Shown piece after piece: positions 16,740-27,385 of a stretch of DNA of 64,000 nt (position 1 is its first letter; every line of letters starts with the position of its first letter). The DNA comes from Tyzzerella sp. (GTDB lineage Bacteria; Bacillota; Clostridia; Lachnospirales; Lachnospiraceae). The translations under genes and the position numbers were made by a program. The notes under the pieces were generated by a model. The model had not been told where the DNA came from. It did not search any database and saw only the letters and a list, made by a program, of their open reading frames with translations. The stretch spans positions 1 to 64,000 of the forward strand of contig JAFQRJ010000030.1 in assembly GCA_017410145.1 (NCBI GenBank). The letters run 5' to 3'.

Positions 16740-19436
16740 ATGGATGAAAATAATAAAAAAGTAAAAAGTAAAAAACCCCTTGTCATAGCAATTATTGTTG
16801 TTGCTGTTTTGGCGATAGGAGCGAGTATTGCATTTCTATTTATGAAAAAGCCAGAAGTGGTAGAAAAAATCATGAAGCCGATTACGAAAAGCATATATGA
16901 AGCGAAATCTGTAGATTTAGGGCAACCGAATGATGATGTGGGTGTCATGATTCTTTCTTGCGATACGACTGATGATTTGAGTGATGCAAGAAACATTGCT
17001 GTTACAAATCGTGTAGACAGATATGTGGAAGGAACAGGAGCATTTACAAATAGTTCTTTTGATGTAGTAATTGGACAGGGTGTTTTCAGAAAAATGATTG
17101 ATATATCTGAATATAAGAGTGTACACATTTCCATTTATGTCAATGATGTATCAAAACTGCAGGATTCCATTTGGTTTGAGCTTACTAGTGGAGTTACCTT
17201 TGATGAAGATGAAATCTCATGGCTGATTCCACCTTCCGCATTCCAAGATGGATGGAATGAATTCTATCTTGATATTGAAAATGCGTTTTATACAGGTGAG
17301 CCAGATTTGGAAACACTTTTCTACTTCCGTATGTTTAGTATTGGATTAGAGTATGGTACAACAATCATCTATGATAACATTTATGCAACAAATACAGAGG
17401 GAACGATTTATCAGCCTGATGTAAAGATGGAAAAGGTAGAGCCTGATGAGTGGGAAGAAACAAAATCATCAGAGGGTAAGATGATTATGAGTTGCAACAC
17501 CGTAAATATCTTCGAAACACTTACCGATACAACCGTTACCATTGAAAAAGGTGAATTCGTAGAAGGAACTGGGGCATTCAAATTAGGTGTTAATCACAAT
17601 TCGTATGGTAAATTTGTTGAAGTAAGAGATATTTCAGCATACAAAGATGGATACATTCACATAAATGTTTATGTGAATAATGTGTCGCATTTGACTAATA
17701 CGTTTAACTTAGAACTCTCATCGGGTGGAGTATATGATAAGGATGAATATCAATGGGTTATTGAACCTTCTGCACTAAAAAGTGGCTGGAATGAACTTTG
17801 GCTTCCGATAACTGATGGAAGCAAATTGGGTAATCCGGATTTGCGCGCTATCAATTTCTTCCGTGTGTTTACAATAGCACCAACAGAGGGATATAAGATT
17901 ATCATTGATAACGTTTATGCAACCATGGACGGTGCAAGAGATTCATATAAAGAGACTGCAGCAGTAAAGGGAATGATGATTACAAGCTGTAATACAATCA
18001 ATACTTTCAGTAAATTAGACAAAGCAGAAGTAACTACTAAAAAAGGTGAATTTGTGGAAGGAACCGGTGCATTAAAGTCTACGAATCAAACCAGCTCATT
18101 GCTGGAAGTAAACTTTAAGAAAAAAGTAGATATTTCAGCATATAAAGATGGATATATGCATCTTTCTGTATATATCAATGATACATCATACTTAGGCGAA
18201 TTATTAATACTTGAGTTAACCAGTTCGGGTACATTTGATAAAGATGAATTCCATTTTGATATCGATACAAGCAGTCTGAAAAAAGGATGGAATGATATTA
18301 CAATTCCTATGAGTAAAGGTGGCTATGTTCAAAATCCTAACTTAAGTGCTATTAACTACTTACGTATCTACACATCCAGCGATGTAAAAATGCCAAAACG
18401 TGTATTTATCGTAGATAACATTTATGTAATGTCTGCAGAAGATGGCTATGTAAGTGAAGAAACAGAGGCTGTAGAAGGAAAGATGATTGCAAGCTGTAAT
18501 ACAGTAGATATCTTTAGTGTTTTAGAAAGTGTGGAAGTAACAAAAGCATCAGGTGAGTATATTGAAGGAACTGGTGCTTTCAAAACAAAGGAATATGGAG
18601 AAACTCTTTTATTTGGTATTTTTGTGGCGAAGAAAGATATTTCAGCCTATAAAGATGGATACATTCATATGTCTTTCTATGTAGATGATGTATCGAAACT
18701 GGCATCGGATGTCGTGATTGAACTTTCAAGTAGCGAAGAAGTAGATAAGAATGAGTATCAGTGGAATGTTGCGAAAACAACATTAAAAGATGGTTGGAAT
18801 GAATTATGGCTTAATTACACAACGGTATCTGTAATCGGAACACCAGATCTTAGTTCGATTAGTCGTATCAGAGTATATACAGTGGGCCACAAAGAAGGTA
18901 CAGTTATAATCTTTGATAACATCTATGCTGCAAGTAAACTTTACGCTGGTAGTGGATGTACATGTGGTGACGTAATCTATCCAGGGGATGTATTAAGAGC
19001 TAACTGTCTGTGCTATTTCAAAAATTCGTTCAACATGAAGTTGACGGGACAAAGTGTGGAAGGCGATTACTCATTGCAGGCTAAGAAACCGGAAGCAGGC
19101 ATGTACGGAACTTTCAAAAAAGCAGTTGATATTTCAGCATACAAAGAAGGATATATCCATTTAAGTATCTATATCGATGATGTGTCAAAACTAAAACATA
19201 ATGTGAACTTCGAGTTATCAAGTTCAGGAACTTATGACAAAAACGAATACGATTGGGAAATTAAGAAGAGCAGCTTGAAAGATGGCTGGAATGATATCTG
19301 GTTATCAATTAGTAAAGGCGATGTGACAGGTTCTCCAGATTTGACAGCAATCAATTACTTCCGTTTGTATACGCCACAGTGTGATTCTAAACTTGTATTA
19401 AGATTAGATAATGTATATGCGTCGTTAAAAAAATAA
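16740..19436 (+). CDS. Membrane-anchored protein with five beta-sandwich modules
   Basis: An 898-aa protein with a basic N-terminus and one transmembrane helix (residues about 13-36, PLVIAIIVVAVLAIGASIAF), and no signal cleavage site apparent; the rest should be outside. It consists of five modules of about 150-160 residues at 65-217, 245-397, 410-563, 578-728 and 735-898. Each carries SCNT (except the last), GEFVEGTGAFK, DISAYKDGYIHISVYVND, a D-K-x-E-Y-x-W turn, LKDGWNELWLPI and INYFR-Y...DNIYA. Spacing of hydrophobic strands and the GWN-LPL signature suggest CBM-like jelly rolls related to those at 6803 and 19474. No catalytic domain was seen. Likely role: multivalent glycan binding or display. 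It is in the operon, 15 nt after the lipoprotein gene. Confidence 0.7.
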   Translation: MDENNKKVKSKKPLVIAIIVVAVLAIGASIAFLFMKKPEVVEKIMKPITKSIYEAKSVDLGQPNDDVGVMILSCDTTDDLSDARNIAVTNRVDRYVEGTGAFTNSSFDVVIGQGVFRKMIDISEYKSVHISIYVNDVSKLQDSIWFELTSGVTFDEDEISWLIPPSAFQDGWNEFYLDIENAFYTGEPDLETLFYFRMFSIGLEYGTTIIYDNIYATNTEGTIYQPDVKMEKVEPDEWEETKSSEGKMIMSCNTVNIFETLTDTTVTIEKGEFVEGTGAFKLGVNHNSYGKFVEVRDISAYKDGYIHINVYVNNVSHLTNTFNLELSSGGVYDKDEYQWVIEPSALKSGWNELWLPITDGSKLGNPDLRAINFFRVFTIAPTEGYKIIIDNVYATMDGARDSYKETAAVKGMMITSCNTINTFSKLDKAEVTTKKGEFVEGTGALKSTNQTSSLLEVNFKKKVDISAYKDGYMHLSVYINDTSYLGELLILELTSSGTFDKDEFHFDIDTSSLKKGWNDITIPMSKGGYVQNPNLSAINYLRIYTSSDVKMPKRVFIVDNIYVMSAEDGYVSEETEAVEGKMIASCNTVDIFSVLESVEVTKASGEYIEGTGAFKTKEYGETLLFGIFVAKKDISAYKDGYIHMSFYVDDVSKLASDVVIELSSSEEVDKNEYQWNVAKTTLKDGWNELWLNYTTVSVIGTPDLSSISRIRVYTVGHKEGTVIIFDNIYAASKLYAGSGCTCGDVIYPGDVLRANCLCYFKNSFNMKLTGQSVEGDYSLQAKKPEAGMYGTFKKAVDISAYKEGYIHLSIYIDDVSKLKHNVNFELSSSGTYDKNEYDWEIKKSSLKDGWNDIWLSISKGDVTGSPDLTAINYFRLYTPQCDSKLVLRLDNVYASLKK

Positions 19437-19473
19437 GTGGAAGTCGTTCTATTAGAAGAAAAGGAGGGAAAAC

Positions 19474-22400
19474 ATGAAACAATTAAGAAAAAGAATTGTA
19501 GCAGTAATCTGTCTTGTTGCTATGCTCGGCGGAATTGTATTTCAAAATGGTTTTAGCCTAGACGCAAAAGCCGCAGATACAACAAGTGCTACTCGTGAAT
19601 GGTATGTATACGGTGACGATGCAGCCGACACGGGCCTTGTAGTAACAGATGCTACAAACGGTGTAACAAGCGGTAGTATCTCAGATGCAGGAGTAAATCT
19701 TCCAGAGGGTCTTACAGAGGCAAACATGGAATTACAGATTAATTTAACTGTATCAGGAGATCCTAGCGCATTAAATGGTAGTGGTGCAACCATCGAGCTT
19801 GCAAATGTAAGAAGTGACTGTGGAGAACTTTCATGGTCATATAACACTTTGGTGACAGGGGAAAACAATGTTTCCTTTGCATTTAAAGATGCATCACATA
19901 CAAATGGTTCCGTTGTTAACGGAAATGCCGTGCAAGATGATAAGACTCCGTTTGACTGGGAAGAAACAATCAACTTCTTCCGTTTCTATCAGACATCAGT
20001 AACATCAGGAAGTCTTAAGATTACAGTTAATGAAATCAAGATTGTATACACTGATGCGGGGTTGGTATTTGGCGATAACGACACTTATCTGCAACTTGAC
20101 AATGCAATGAGTACGACGCCTGGCTCTGTAGAAGCAACAGTCAATATGCCTTCAACATTAGTGGAAGGGACAAAATGGATTCTTCGTCCAGGCTCTGATA
20201 CAAATGCAAGCCACTCCATGACAACAGGTGTAACAGCAGCAGGAGAAGAGCCGGGGGCAGGCATGACATATTCTGTCTTGGATGCCACAAATGGTGCAAT
20301 ATCATCGTTCAGTACGACTCATAATACAAATTTAGGAATTGATGCAAGTGCATACACAATGGATAATTTGGCAGTTGCATTCTGGGTATGGTCTAACAGT
20401 CCGGGAACACTTGGTACAGGTGATCATATGCGCATTAGTTCTAACGTCGATAATGTATCTGGTAACTGTTTGTTTTATTATTATAATAATGTCTCTCTTG
20501 CGTCAGGATGGAATTATGTGGTATTGCCATTGGATGAGTGGGAAGATGATATCAAAGGTCAGTTTTCACTAAGCAACATTAACAGTTTTGGTTTTACTGC
20601 ATATAACTTGGCAGCTGGACAAATACGTTACTTTGGTGATTTTGAACTCGTTGTATTAGAAGAACAAAGTGGTTGGATGTTACGCTCAGGCGACAAAACA
20701 ACTACAACATCTGGTCATACAATGACAGTAGGCACGACTGGAGAAAATGATGCATCTGGAGCAGGAATGAAATATAGCATCTTGAATGGTGCTGTAGATA
20801 ACTTCGGTACATTGGATAGTGGTTATGGAATTGATGCAAGTGCATATGAAATGGATGAACTTGCAGTTGCATTCTGGGTATGGTCTAATAGCGCCGGTAC
20901 ACTTGGAAGCGGAGACCATTTGCGTATTAGTTCTAATGTAGATAATGTATCTAGTAACTGTTTGTTTTATTACTATAATAATGTCTCTCTTACGGCAGGA
21001 TGGAACTATGTGGTATTGCCATTGGATAAGTGGGAAGATGATATCAAAGGTGATTTTTCACTAAGCAACATTAATTCCTTTGGATTTACAGCATATGATT
21101 TGGCAGCAGACCAAACTCGTTATTTTGGCGATATTAAATTAATTGTCTTGGATAAGAGTGATTGGGAACTTCGTTCGGGCGCTAGCACTAAAACATCATC
21201 AGGTCATGTGTTAAAGACAGGTGTAACGAAAGCAGGAGAAGCACCAGGAGAAGGCATGATTTATTCGATTGTGGATGCAAGTAGCAGTGGAATTTCAGGA
21301 TTTGGTACACTTGATAGTGGTTTGGCCATTGATGCAAGTGCATATGAAATGGATGAACTTGCAGTTGCATTCTGGGTATGGTCTAATAGCACCGGTACAC
21401 TTGGAAGTGGAGACCATTTGCGTATTAGTTCTAATGTAGGTAATGTATCTGGTAACTGTTTGTTTTATTACTATAATAATGTCTCTCTTACAGCAGGATG
21501 GAACTATGTGGTATTGCCATTGGATAAGTGGGAAGATGATATCAAAGGTGATTTTTCACTAAGCAACATTAATTCCTTTGGATTTACTTCTTATACTTTG
21601 CCGGCAGGTCAAATTCGTTACTTTGGCAATTTTGAATTAATTGTAATAGAACCTGCTACAGAATGGACACTCCGTACAGGCGCTGATACCACAGGATCAA
21701 ATTATGCAGTTACGACAGGTACAACGACGTCTAGTGATGCACCTGGAGCAGGAATGGTATATAACATTCTCAACGCAAGCAATAGCGCAATTTCGGGATT
21801 TAGCACATTAAATAATGGTTTTGGAATTGATGCAAGTGCATACACAATGGATCAGCTTGCAGTTACATTCTGGGTATGGGCAAATGAAGCTGGAACACTC
21901 GGAACAGGAGACCAATTGCGTATTGGTAGCGACAATTATTTAAGTTCGAATGCATTGATTTATTACTACAAAGACATTCCTGTAGAAGCGGGATGGAATT
22001 ATATTGAATTACCATTAAGTGAGTGGGGAGACGATATTAAAGAACAGTTTACACTGAACAATATAAACTGTTTCGGATTTACAAGCTACAGTTTGGCAGC
22101 AGGACAGATTCGTTATGTTGGAGATTTCAAACTTGTTGCCCTTACCGATGGTGGTTCGTGGACCATGACTGACACATCTTCAACATACAACAATAACTAT
22201 GGACTTTCCTACACACCAGGCTCTGTAACAGGAACGGAAAGTCAACCGGCAGTTGGAACAACTTATGTAAAAACAGAAGTGCCAGCTTATGATGCAAGTG
22301 TAGCAAACTCTGGTAAATTTGGTTTTGAATTGCGAGAAACAATGAGTTTTGATGCTAGTTCTAATCCATCCAATTATGCAGTTGCTTTTTGGTTCTATAG

Positions 22401-25400
22401 TTCAACGGGATTAATGCCGGTAGGTCAGATAGAACTGACTAGTGCAAATACAAATGATGATAATAACGAAATACGTTGGGAACCACAAAACTTGAGTATC
22501 CAAAAAGGCTGGAATTATGTTGTATTAAATATCGCGCAGCCACAGGGAAGTGCTGGTTCGGTTGAAACTTCATCAATTAACTATATGCGTTGGTACACAG
22601 ATACAAACTACTCTCCTTTGGCACAAGATACAGTATACGCAATCGCGGATATTAACTTAATTCAAGTAGATACAAATGAAGTGGTTCAAACGCTTTGTGA
22701 AGCAGAGAACATACCGTTAGGATTAGGTTTTACATTAGAAAAAACAACTTGTACAATGCAACAAGGACCAAGTACAGGTACAGCATATATGGAAACAACA
22801 GTTCCAGGTTACACAGGTGAACAAGCAGTTTATAAGAGCTGTTTTGGTTTCTATACAACATATGGTCCAATTGATGCAAGTGAATATGAAGCTTCAAATC
22901 TTATTGTTTCATTGTGGGTATACACAGCAACAGGAAAGTTGCCAAGTGGACAGATTGAAATTAACAGTAGCGGAAAGGCAAACGATGGGGCAGAGCTTGT
23001 ATGGTTCCCGCAGAACTTTAATAGCCAGTTAAATATTGGATGGAACAAGCTAGAATTAAATCTTGGGAAACCACATCATACAGGTGGAAGTGGAATTGAT
23101 TTATCAAACATTAATTTCATTCGTTGGTATACAGACGAAAGTGAGAGCGTTGTATGTCAATCAGATACAATGTTCCGCCTTGGACAAATTACACTTTACG
23201 TAGATTCTATTGATGAAGGTTCGATTGAAGTGACGCAAAATGTATCAAGTACATCGGGAAATTACATGATTTTCTCAAACGCAAATGCAAAAGGTGAAAA
23301 TAGTCCATTTGCAATGTTTGTAACAGAAAAAGGGTATCTTGGAGTACTTTACGGAGCTACACAATTCGTATTAAAACAAAATGTTTGTACAGGCGAAGAT
23401 GTAAAAGTAAAAGTAGCAAGAAACGCTCTAGGACGGATTGTGTTCTATATCAATGATGAAGTGGTAGCAACAAGTGAAACAAAAGTTTCGGCACTTGGGG
23501 CACCTACAACTGCATACAGTATTGGTGCAGATGGTATTGGTGGACAGACATTTAATGGTACCATTAAAGATGTAAAAGCATTTAGCGATGCAACAGCTAC
23601 GAAATGTGCTGGCAACTGGCCATTAGTTGGTGACAGTATGTATGTTGTTGAAACAATGTCAGATATATCAGAAAATGGTAATGATGCACACTTCAAAGGA
23701 AGTCGTGCAGATGACTGGTATGATGTAGAAACCATTGCAAAGGATGAATGGTCATTGGTATTTATCCCAGATATGATTCAGCGCTTCTATGCGGATGAAG
23801 CATCCATGTGGTATAAGATGTCTGAATGGATTGGAAGCAACGTACAGAATGAAAATATTAAATACGTTATTGGAGATAGATTGGCTGATCAATCGCCTAA
23901 TCAGTTAGTAAGAAATGCAAACGGTTTCGAACGCTTTGACAACCGTGTGGCTTCAAGCAACTTGAATAACAGTGCAAATGGATATTACCGTTTCCAAGTA
24001 AATGGCGTAAAATGGCTGGTTCTTACACTGGAACAAGGATATGACGGAGATTCATTCATTTGGGCAAAAGAAGTATTAGCGCAACATTCATATGATAATG
24101 TAATCATCACATGCAATGAATATTACGATAGTGTATGGACTGAATTAGGAAGTTATAACGTAAAATTAATCCTTGCTGGTAAACAAGGTAATGAAGCATC
24201 AGCTGATTCACCATTCATGCTTATGGCAGCAGATGATACAGAAAATACTTACTTTAACGGAGAACAGGGACTTGGATTACTTTATGTACTTCGTTTCAGC
24301 AATAATGGAACGGAAGTAACAGCTCGTTCTTACGCACCGGTTTATGGTAAGTACTTCACAAATGCAGTTAACTATACAAAGACAATCAACGTCGTAGAAG
24401 CACCAAAAACAATGTATTCAGAACTGACAAATGCAGTGGCAGGAACGGAACCGGATAATGTACCAGAAGGATATCTGTTTGCAGGATGGTTTACAGAAGT
24501 TGATACTGATTTGGAAACTGATGCAGATGGAAATGGAGAATATGATGACTCTGTTGCGCTTGTAGCAGGTACATCCGGATCAGCTTATGCCAAATTCGTT
24601 GATAAGGATATGTTATCTGTAAAGGGTCAAGTTAAGGCAGAGACTACTGATGAGAGCAATTATTCAGACATTCGTTTTGTAACTTCAGTTGATAGATTGA
24701 ATTACAAGAAAATAGGACTTAAAATCTCATATGCAAAAGATGATGGTAGCATAAAAAATTTAGATAAAGCATCAAATACTGTTTATGAAAGATTGTATGC
24801 AGTGGGTGCTAATGGAGGACAGGCACAGCCTTATAAACCAAGTCAGGTTACTGCAGCAAGTGCTACATACTTCAAGGCATATACGGTGACAAATGTTCCA
24901 AACCGTGCATTTGACAGAGAATTCACAGTGCAAGCATATTGGATTACAATGGATGGAACAACGGTATATGGAGAACAAGTAACGAAAACGGTTCGAATGG
25001 GTTATCCAACAAACGGAGAAAACCTACCAAAGATTGTTACAACAAAATATGCAACAGAAGATGTTGTAGTAGCAGAGATTGTTCCAACAGAAGAAAAATA
25101 TGGTTATACAATTGACAACACAGGTGCAGTTGATTGTACAGCAGAACTTCAAAGAGCATTAGATGACTGCCATGCTATGGGCGGTGGAACAGTTTACTTA
25201 CCAGCAGGTACATATCGAATTGACGGACGTCTTACAATCCCATCACATGTGACGCTTCGTGGCGATTGGCAAGACCCAGATAAAGGTACAGAATATGGTA
25301 CAGTACTTAATATCCGTACAAGTGAAATAACTGCAAATAGAAATGCTGATGCTACACACAAGGCAACTGCAACTATTACAATGAGTGGTTCATCGGGAGT

Positions 25401-27279
25401 AGTTGGAATTACAGTATACTATCCAGAACAAAACTTGAGTGATGTGCAGACATATCCATATACATTCTACTTACCAGACAGTAATTGTCAGCTTGTTACA
25501 CTTAAGAACATTACTGTCCTTAATGGATACCGTGGTATTGGTACAAGTTACGAAAACCAACATGAAGCAATCGTAGTTGATGGTTTTAAAGGTACATTCC
25601 TTGATTGTGGTATGGCACTGTACAATGCATCTGACACAGGTAGAATAACAGGCGTATCAATCAGTAGTAAATACTGGAAAAATAAAGACGGTGTTGATGC
25701 AAGTAGCTATGTAAAATCAAATGCAACAGCTATGGAACTTGGTGACCTTGAGTGGGAACAATTCAGTAACTGTTCTATTGATGGTTATAATGTAGGTATT
25801 AGCGTAGTAGGTGGTTATCGCATCAACTTCTCAGGCACAATGATTGATATGGATATTACTGGATGTACAACCGGTATTACAATTGCAGATGAAAATGATG
25901 CCACATATTACGCTGGTTCTGGGGTAAAGTATAAAGACACATGGCCTCTGATAAAAGCGATGGATGCAAGATGGGGGACTGTTCTTGCACGAAGTACGGT
26001 TGAAGGAAAAATCGAGAATCATACAACCCCGACAACAAACTGGCTCCAGCAGATAACACAGAAATCTGCCCTTCTTCGGTTGACAGATGTAGAATTTACT
26101 GAAAGTCAAGTATCTGACCAGAATTATACAGGAGGATTGTTGAATTATAATAAAAATGTTCAATGGGATACAGCCGACTTATCATCTTACGATGCACAAT
26201 ATGATGCTTCTTACACAAAACCAGTAGAAAATCTCTGGGTAGTAGAAGGTATTAAAGCATACGATGGTGCGAATGTAGATGTAAGTGAACTTATCGAAGA
26301 AGAAATTGTAAAACTTCTTGAAAGAAATGAATCGGGTGGTATCATTTATATACCAGGTGGAACATATCGTCTTGATAATCAGATTCATGTTCCGGCAGGT
26401 GTAGAACTTCGTGGTGTGTCTGCAGTTGCAAACCGTGAGAAATATGATAACTGTGAAGGAACATTGTTTATGTGTTACTATGGTGATGATGCATCATCTT
26501 CACAAGCAGCAGCCGATGCATTGATTACACTGGATGGTGATGGAGCAGGTGTAAACGGAATCCGTTTCATTTATCCGGAAAATATCATCACATATGATGA
26601 AAATACAAATTCAACATACACAATCGCTGCAAATGGTGCTTCAAATGTTCATGTTGTAAACTGCTTTATCATTACATCTTCTTATGGTGTAAACCTAACA
26701 AACTGTGAGAATTTCTTCATTGAAGGTATATACAGCGCCTGCTACTTAAATACATTCAACATCAGTGGTGGCAGCGGAATCCTTCGTGGATGCTTAGCTA
26801 ACCCGAATATGGTTGCAAGAACAAGTGCTGTTGGACTTACAGCTAACTGGCCAAAAGAAGCTGCATGGGAAGAAGGAACAGCAGATTACAATAAGATTCG
26901 TGATGGATTACGTAATAATTTAAAATACATTACAGTAAGTAATTCTGCAGACGTACTTGTTCAGGATATCATTGCATATGCTGTGAATGATTTAGTGACA
27001 GTTTCTGATTCCAATACAAGTGTATTAGTAATCAATTCAAATGCAGACCATATCTCAAACGAGGGACATCAATTTGTTTTAAACAATGGTTCATTGGTTG
27101 CTATCAATGCAATGAGAGCAGTTATTGCTCAAGATTCTAGTGCAGATAGTGGAGCCGTAGAATCAGAGGCAGCTGCTTATCAACACAACAGCGGAACTTT
27201 TAAAATTTACAATTCAATTTACGTTGAGCGAGATAATGCAGATTCCGTATATGAAGCAAATTACGAGGCTACAAAATAG
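19474..27279 (+). CDS. Giant secreted protein: six CBM-like modules, degenerate phosphoesterase, beta-helix
   Basis: A 2601-aa protein with SD AGGAGGG and signal peptide (1-33, ending near LDAKAA). In order: N-terminal domain like that of the protein at 6803 (40-220); modules R1-R4 (233-397, 399-560, 563-725, 728-890); two diverged modules R5-R6 (893-1067, 1072-1247); LamG-like domain (1250-1415); phosphoesterase-like domain (1422-1635); a GWF repeat and a beta domain with YWITMDGTTVYG (1662-1845); and a pectate-lyase-like double beta-helix (1850-2601). The phosphoesterase lacks GNHD, has Asn for the histidine (ITCNEYY) and AGKQGN for GHxH, so it is predicted inactive. No sorting signal or membrane anchor is present; attachment may be non-covalent. 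R2 and R3 are nearly identical in DNA. Inferred role: large glycan-binding depolymerase or scaffold. Confidence 0.78.
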   Translation: MKQLRKRIVAVICLVAMLGGIVFQNGFSLDAKAADTTSATREWYVYGDDAADTGLVVTDATNGVTSGSISDAGVNLPEGLTEANMELQINLTVSGDPSALNGSGATIELANVRSDCGELSWSYNTLVTGENNVSFAFKDASHTNGSVVNGNAVQDDKTPFDWEETINFFRFYQTSVTSGSLKITVNEIKIVYTDAGLVFGDNDTYLQLDNAMSTTPGSVEATVNMPSTLVEGTKWILRPGSDTNASHSMTTGVTAAGEEPGAGMTYSVLDATNGAISSFSTTHNTNLGIDASAYTMDNLAVAFWVWSNSPGTLGTGDHMRISSNVDNVSGNCLFYYYNNVSLASGWNYVVLPLDEWEDDIKGQFSLSNINSFGFTAYNLAAGQIRYFGDFELVVLEEQSGWMLRSGDKTTTTSGHTMTVGTTGENDASGAGMKYSILNGAVDNFGTLDSGYGIDASAYEMDELAVAFWVWSNSAGTLGSGDHLRISSNVDNVSSNCLFYYYNNVSLTAGWNYVVLPLDKWEDDIKGDFSLSNINSFGFTAYDLAADQTRYFGDIKLIVLDKSDWELRSGASTKTSSGHVLKTGVTKAGEAPGEGMIYSIVDASSSGISGFGTLDSGLAIDASAYEMDELAVAFWVWSNSTGTLGSGDHLRISSNVGNVSGNCLFYYYNNVSLTAGWNYVVLPLDKWEDDIKGDFSLSNINSFGFTSYTLPAGQIRYFGNFELIVIEPATEWTLRTGADTTGSNYAVTTGTTTSSDAPGAGMVYNILNASNSAISGFSTLNNGFGIDASAYTMDQLAVTFWVWANEAGTLGTGDQLRIGSDNYLSSNALIYYYKDIPVEAGWNYIELPLSEWGDDIKEQFTLNNINCFGFTSYSLAAGQIRYVGDFKLVALTDGGSWTMTDTSSTYNNNYGLSYTPGSVTGTESQPAVGTTYVKTEVPAYDASVANSGKFGFELRETMSFDASSNPSNYAVAFWFYSSTGLMPVGQIELTSANTNDDNNEIRWEPQNLSIQKGWNYVVLNIAQPQGSAGSVETSSINYMRWYTDTNYSPLAQDTVYAIADINLIQVDTNEVVQTLCEAENIPLGLGFTLEKTTCTMQQGPSTGTAYMETTVPGYTGEQAVYKSCFGFYTTYGPIDASEYEASNLIVSLWVYTATGKLPSGQIEINSSGKANDGAELVWFPQNFNSQLNIGWNKLELNLGKPHHTGGSGIDLSNINFIRWYTDESESVVCQSDTMFRLGQITLYVDSIDEGSIEVTQNVSSTSGNYMIFSNANAKGENSPFAMFVTEKGYLGVLYGATQFVLKQNVCTGEDVKVKVARNALGRIVFYINDEVVATSETKVSALGAPTTAYSIGADGIGGQTFNGTIKDVKAFSDATATKCAGNWPLVGDSMYVVETMSDISENGNDAHFKGSRADDWYDVETIAKDEWSLVFIPDMIQRFYADEASMWYKMSEWIGSNVQNENIKYVIGDRLADQSPNQLVRNANGFERFDNRVASSNLNNSANGYYRFQVNGVKWLVLTLEQGYDGDSFIWAKEVLAQHSYDNVIITCNEYYDSVWTELGSYNVKLILAGKQGNEASADSPFMLMAADDTENTYFNGEQGLGLLYVLRFSNNGTEVTARSYAPVYGKYFTNAVNYTKTINVVEAPKTMYSELTNAVAGTEPDNVPEGYLFAGWFTEVDTDLETDADGNGEYDDSVALVAGTSGSAYAKFVDKDMLSVKGQVKAETTDESNYSDIRFVTSVDRLNYKKIGLKISYAKDDGSIKNLDKASNTVYERLYAVGANGGQAQPYKPSQVTAASATYFKAYTVTNVPNRAFDREFTVQAYWITMDGTTVYGEQVTKTVRMGYPTNGENLPKIVTTKYATEDVVVAEIVPTEEKYGYTIDNTGAVDCTAELQRALDDCHAMGGGTVYLPAGTYRIDGRLTIPSHVTLRGDWQDPDKGTEYGTVLNIRTSEITANRNADATHKATATITMSGSSGVVGITVYYPEQNLSDVQTYPYTFYLPDSNCQLVTLKNITVLNGYRGIGTSYENQHEAIVVDGFKGTFLDCGMALYNASDTGRITGVSISSKYWKNKDGVDASSYVKSNATAMELGDLEWEQFSNCSIDGYNVGISVVGGYRINFSGTMIDMDITGCTTGITIADENDATYYAGSGVKYKDTWPLIKAMDARWGTVLARSTVEGKIENHTTPTTNWLQQITQKSALLRLTDVEFTESQVSDQNYTGGLLNYNKNVQWDTADLSSYDAQYDASYTKPVENLWVVEGIKAYDGANVDVSELIEEEIVKLLERNESGGIIYIPGGTYRLDNQIHVPAGVELRGVSAVANREKYDNCEGTLFMCYYGDDASSSQAAADALITLDGDGAGVNGIRFIYPENIITYDENTNSTYTIAANGASNVHVVNCFIITSSYGVNLTNCENFFIEGIYSACYLNTFNISGGSGILRGCLANPNMVARTSAVGLTANWPKEAAWEEGTADYNKIRDGLRNNLKYITVSNSADVLVQDIIAYAVNDLVTVSDSNTSVLVINSNADHISNEGHQFVLNNGSLVAINAMRAVIAQDSSADSGAVESEAAAYQHNSGTFKIYNSIYVERDNADSVYEANYEATK
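20830..21598 (+). repeat. Tandem near-identical DNA repeat inside the giant gene
   Basis: The stretch starting ATTGATGCAAGTGCATATG at 20830 recurs at 21328, an offset of 498 bp, with very few changes over about 270 bp (for example GATAAT against GGTAAT near 20940 and 21438). It covers most of modules R2 and R3 and indicates a recent in-frame duplication or gene conversion. R1 near 20340 is a more diverged copy. Confidence 0.85.
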
Positions 27280-27316
27280 TTTCAGGTATATAGGGGTGTG
27301 AAAGCCTGCATATATT

Positions 27317-27341
27317 AGGGGCCCTTTAAGGGCCCCTTCTT
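27317..27341 (+). terminator. Terminator after the giant gene
   Basis: AGGGGCCC (27317-27324) and GGGCCCCT (27330-27337) form a GC-rich 8-bp stem with a TTTAA loop and a short TCTT tail. It separates the surface-protein operon from the oxidoreductase gene. Confidence 0.7.
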
Positions 27342-27385
27342 ATAACTAGGGAAAAACTTTTTATGAATAAAGGAGACAAACGGTT

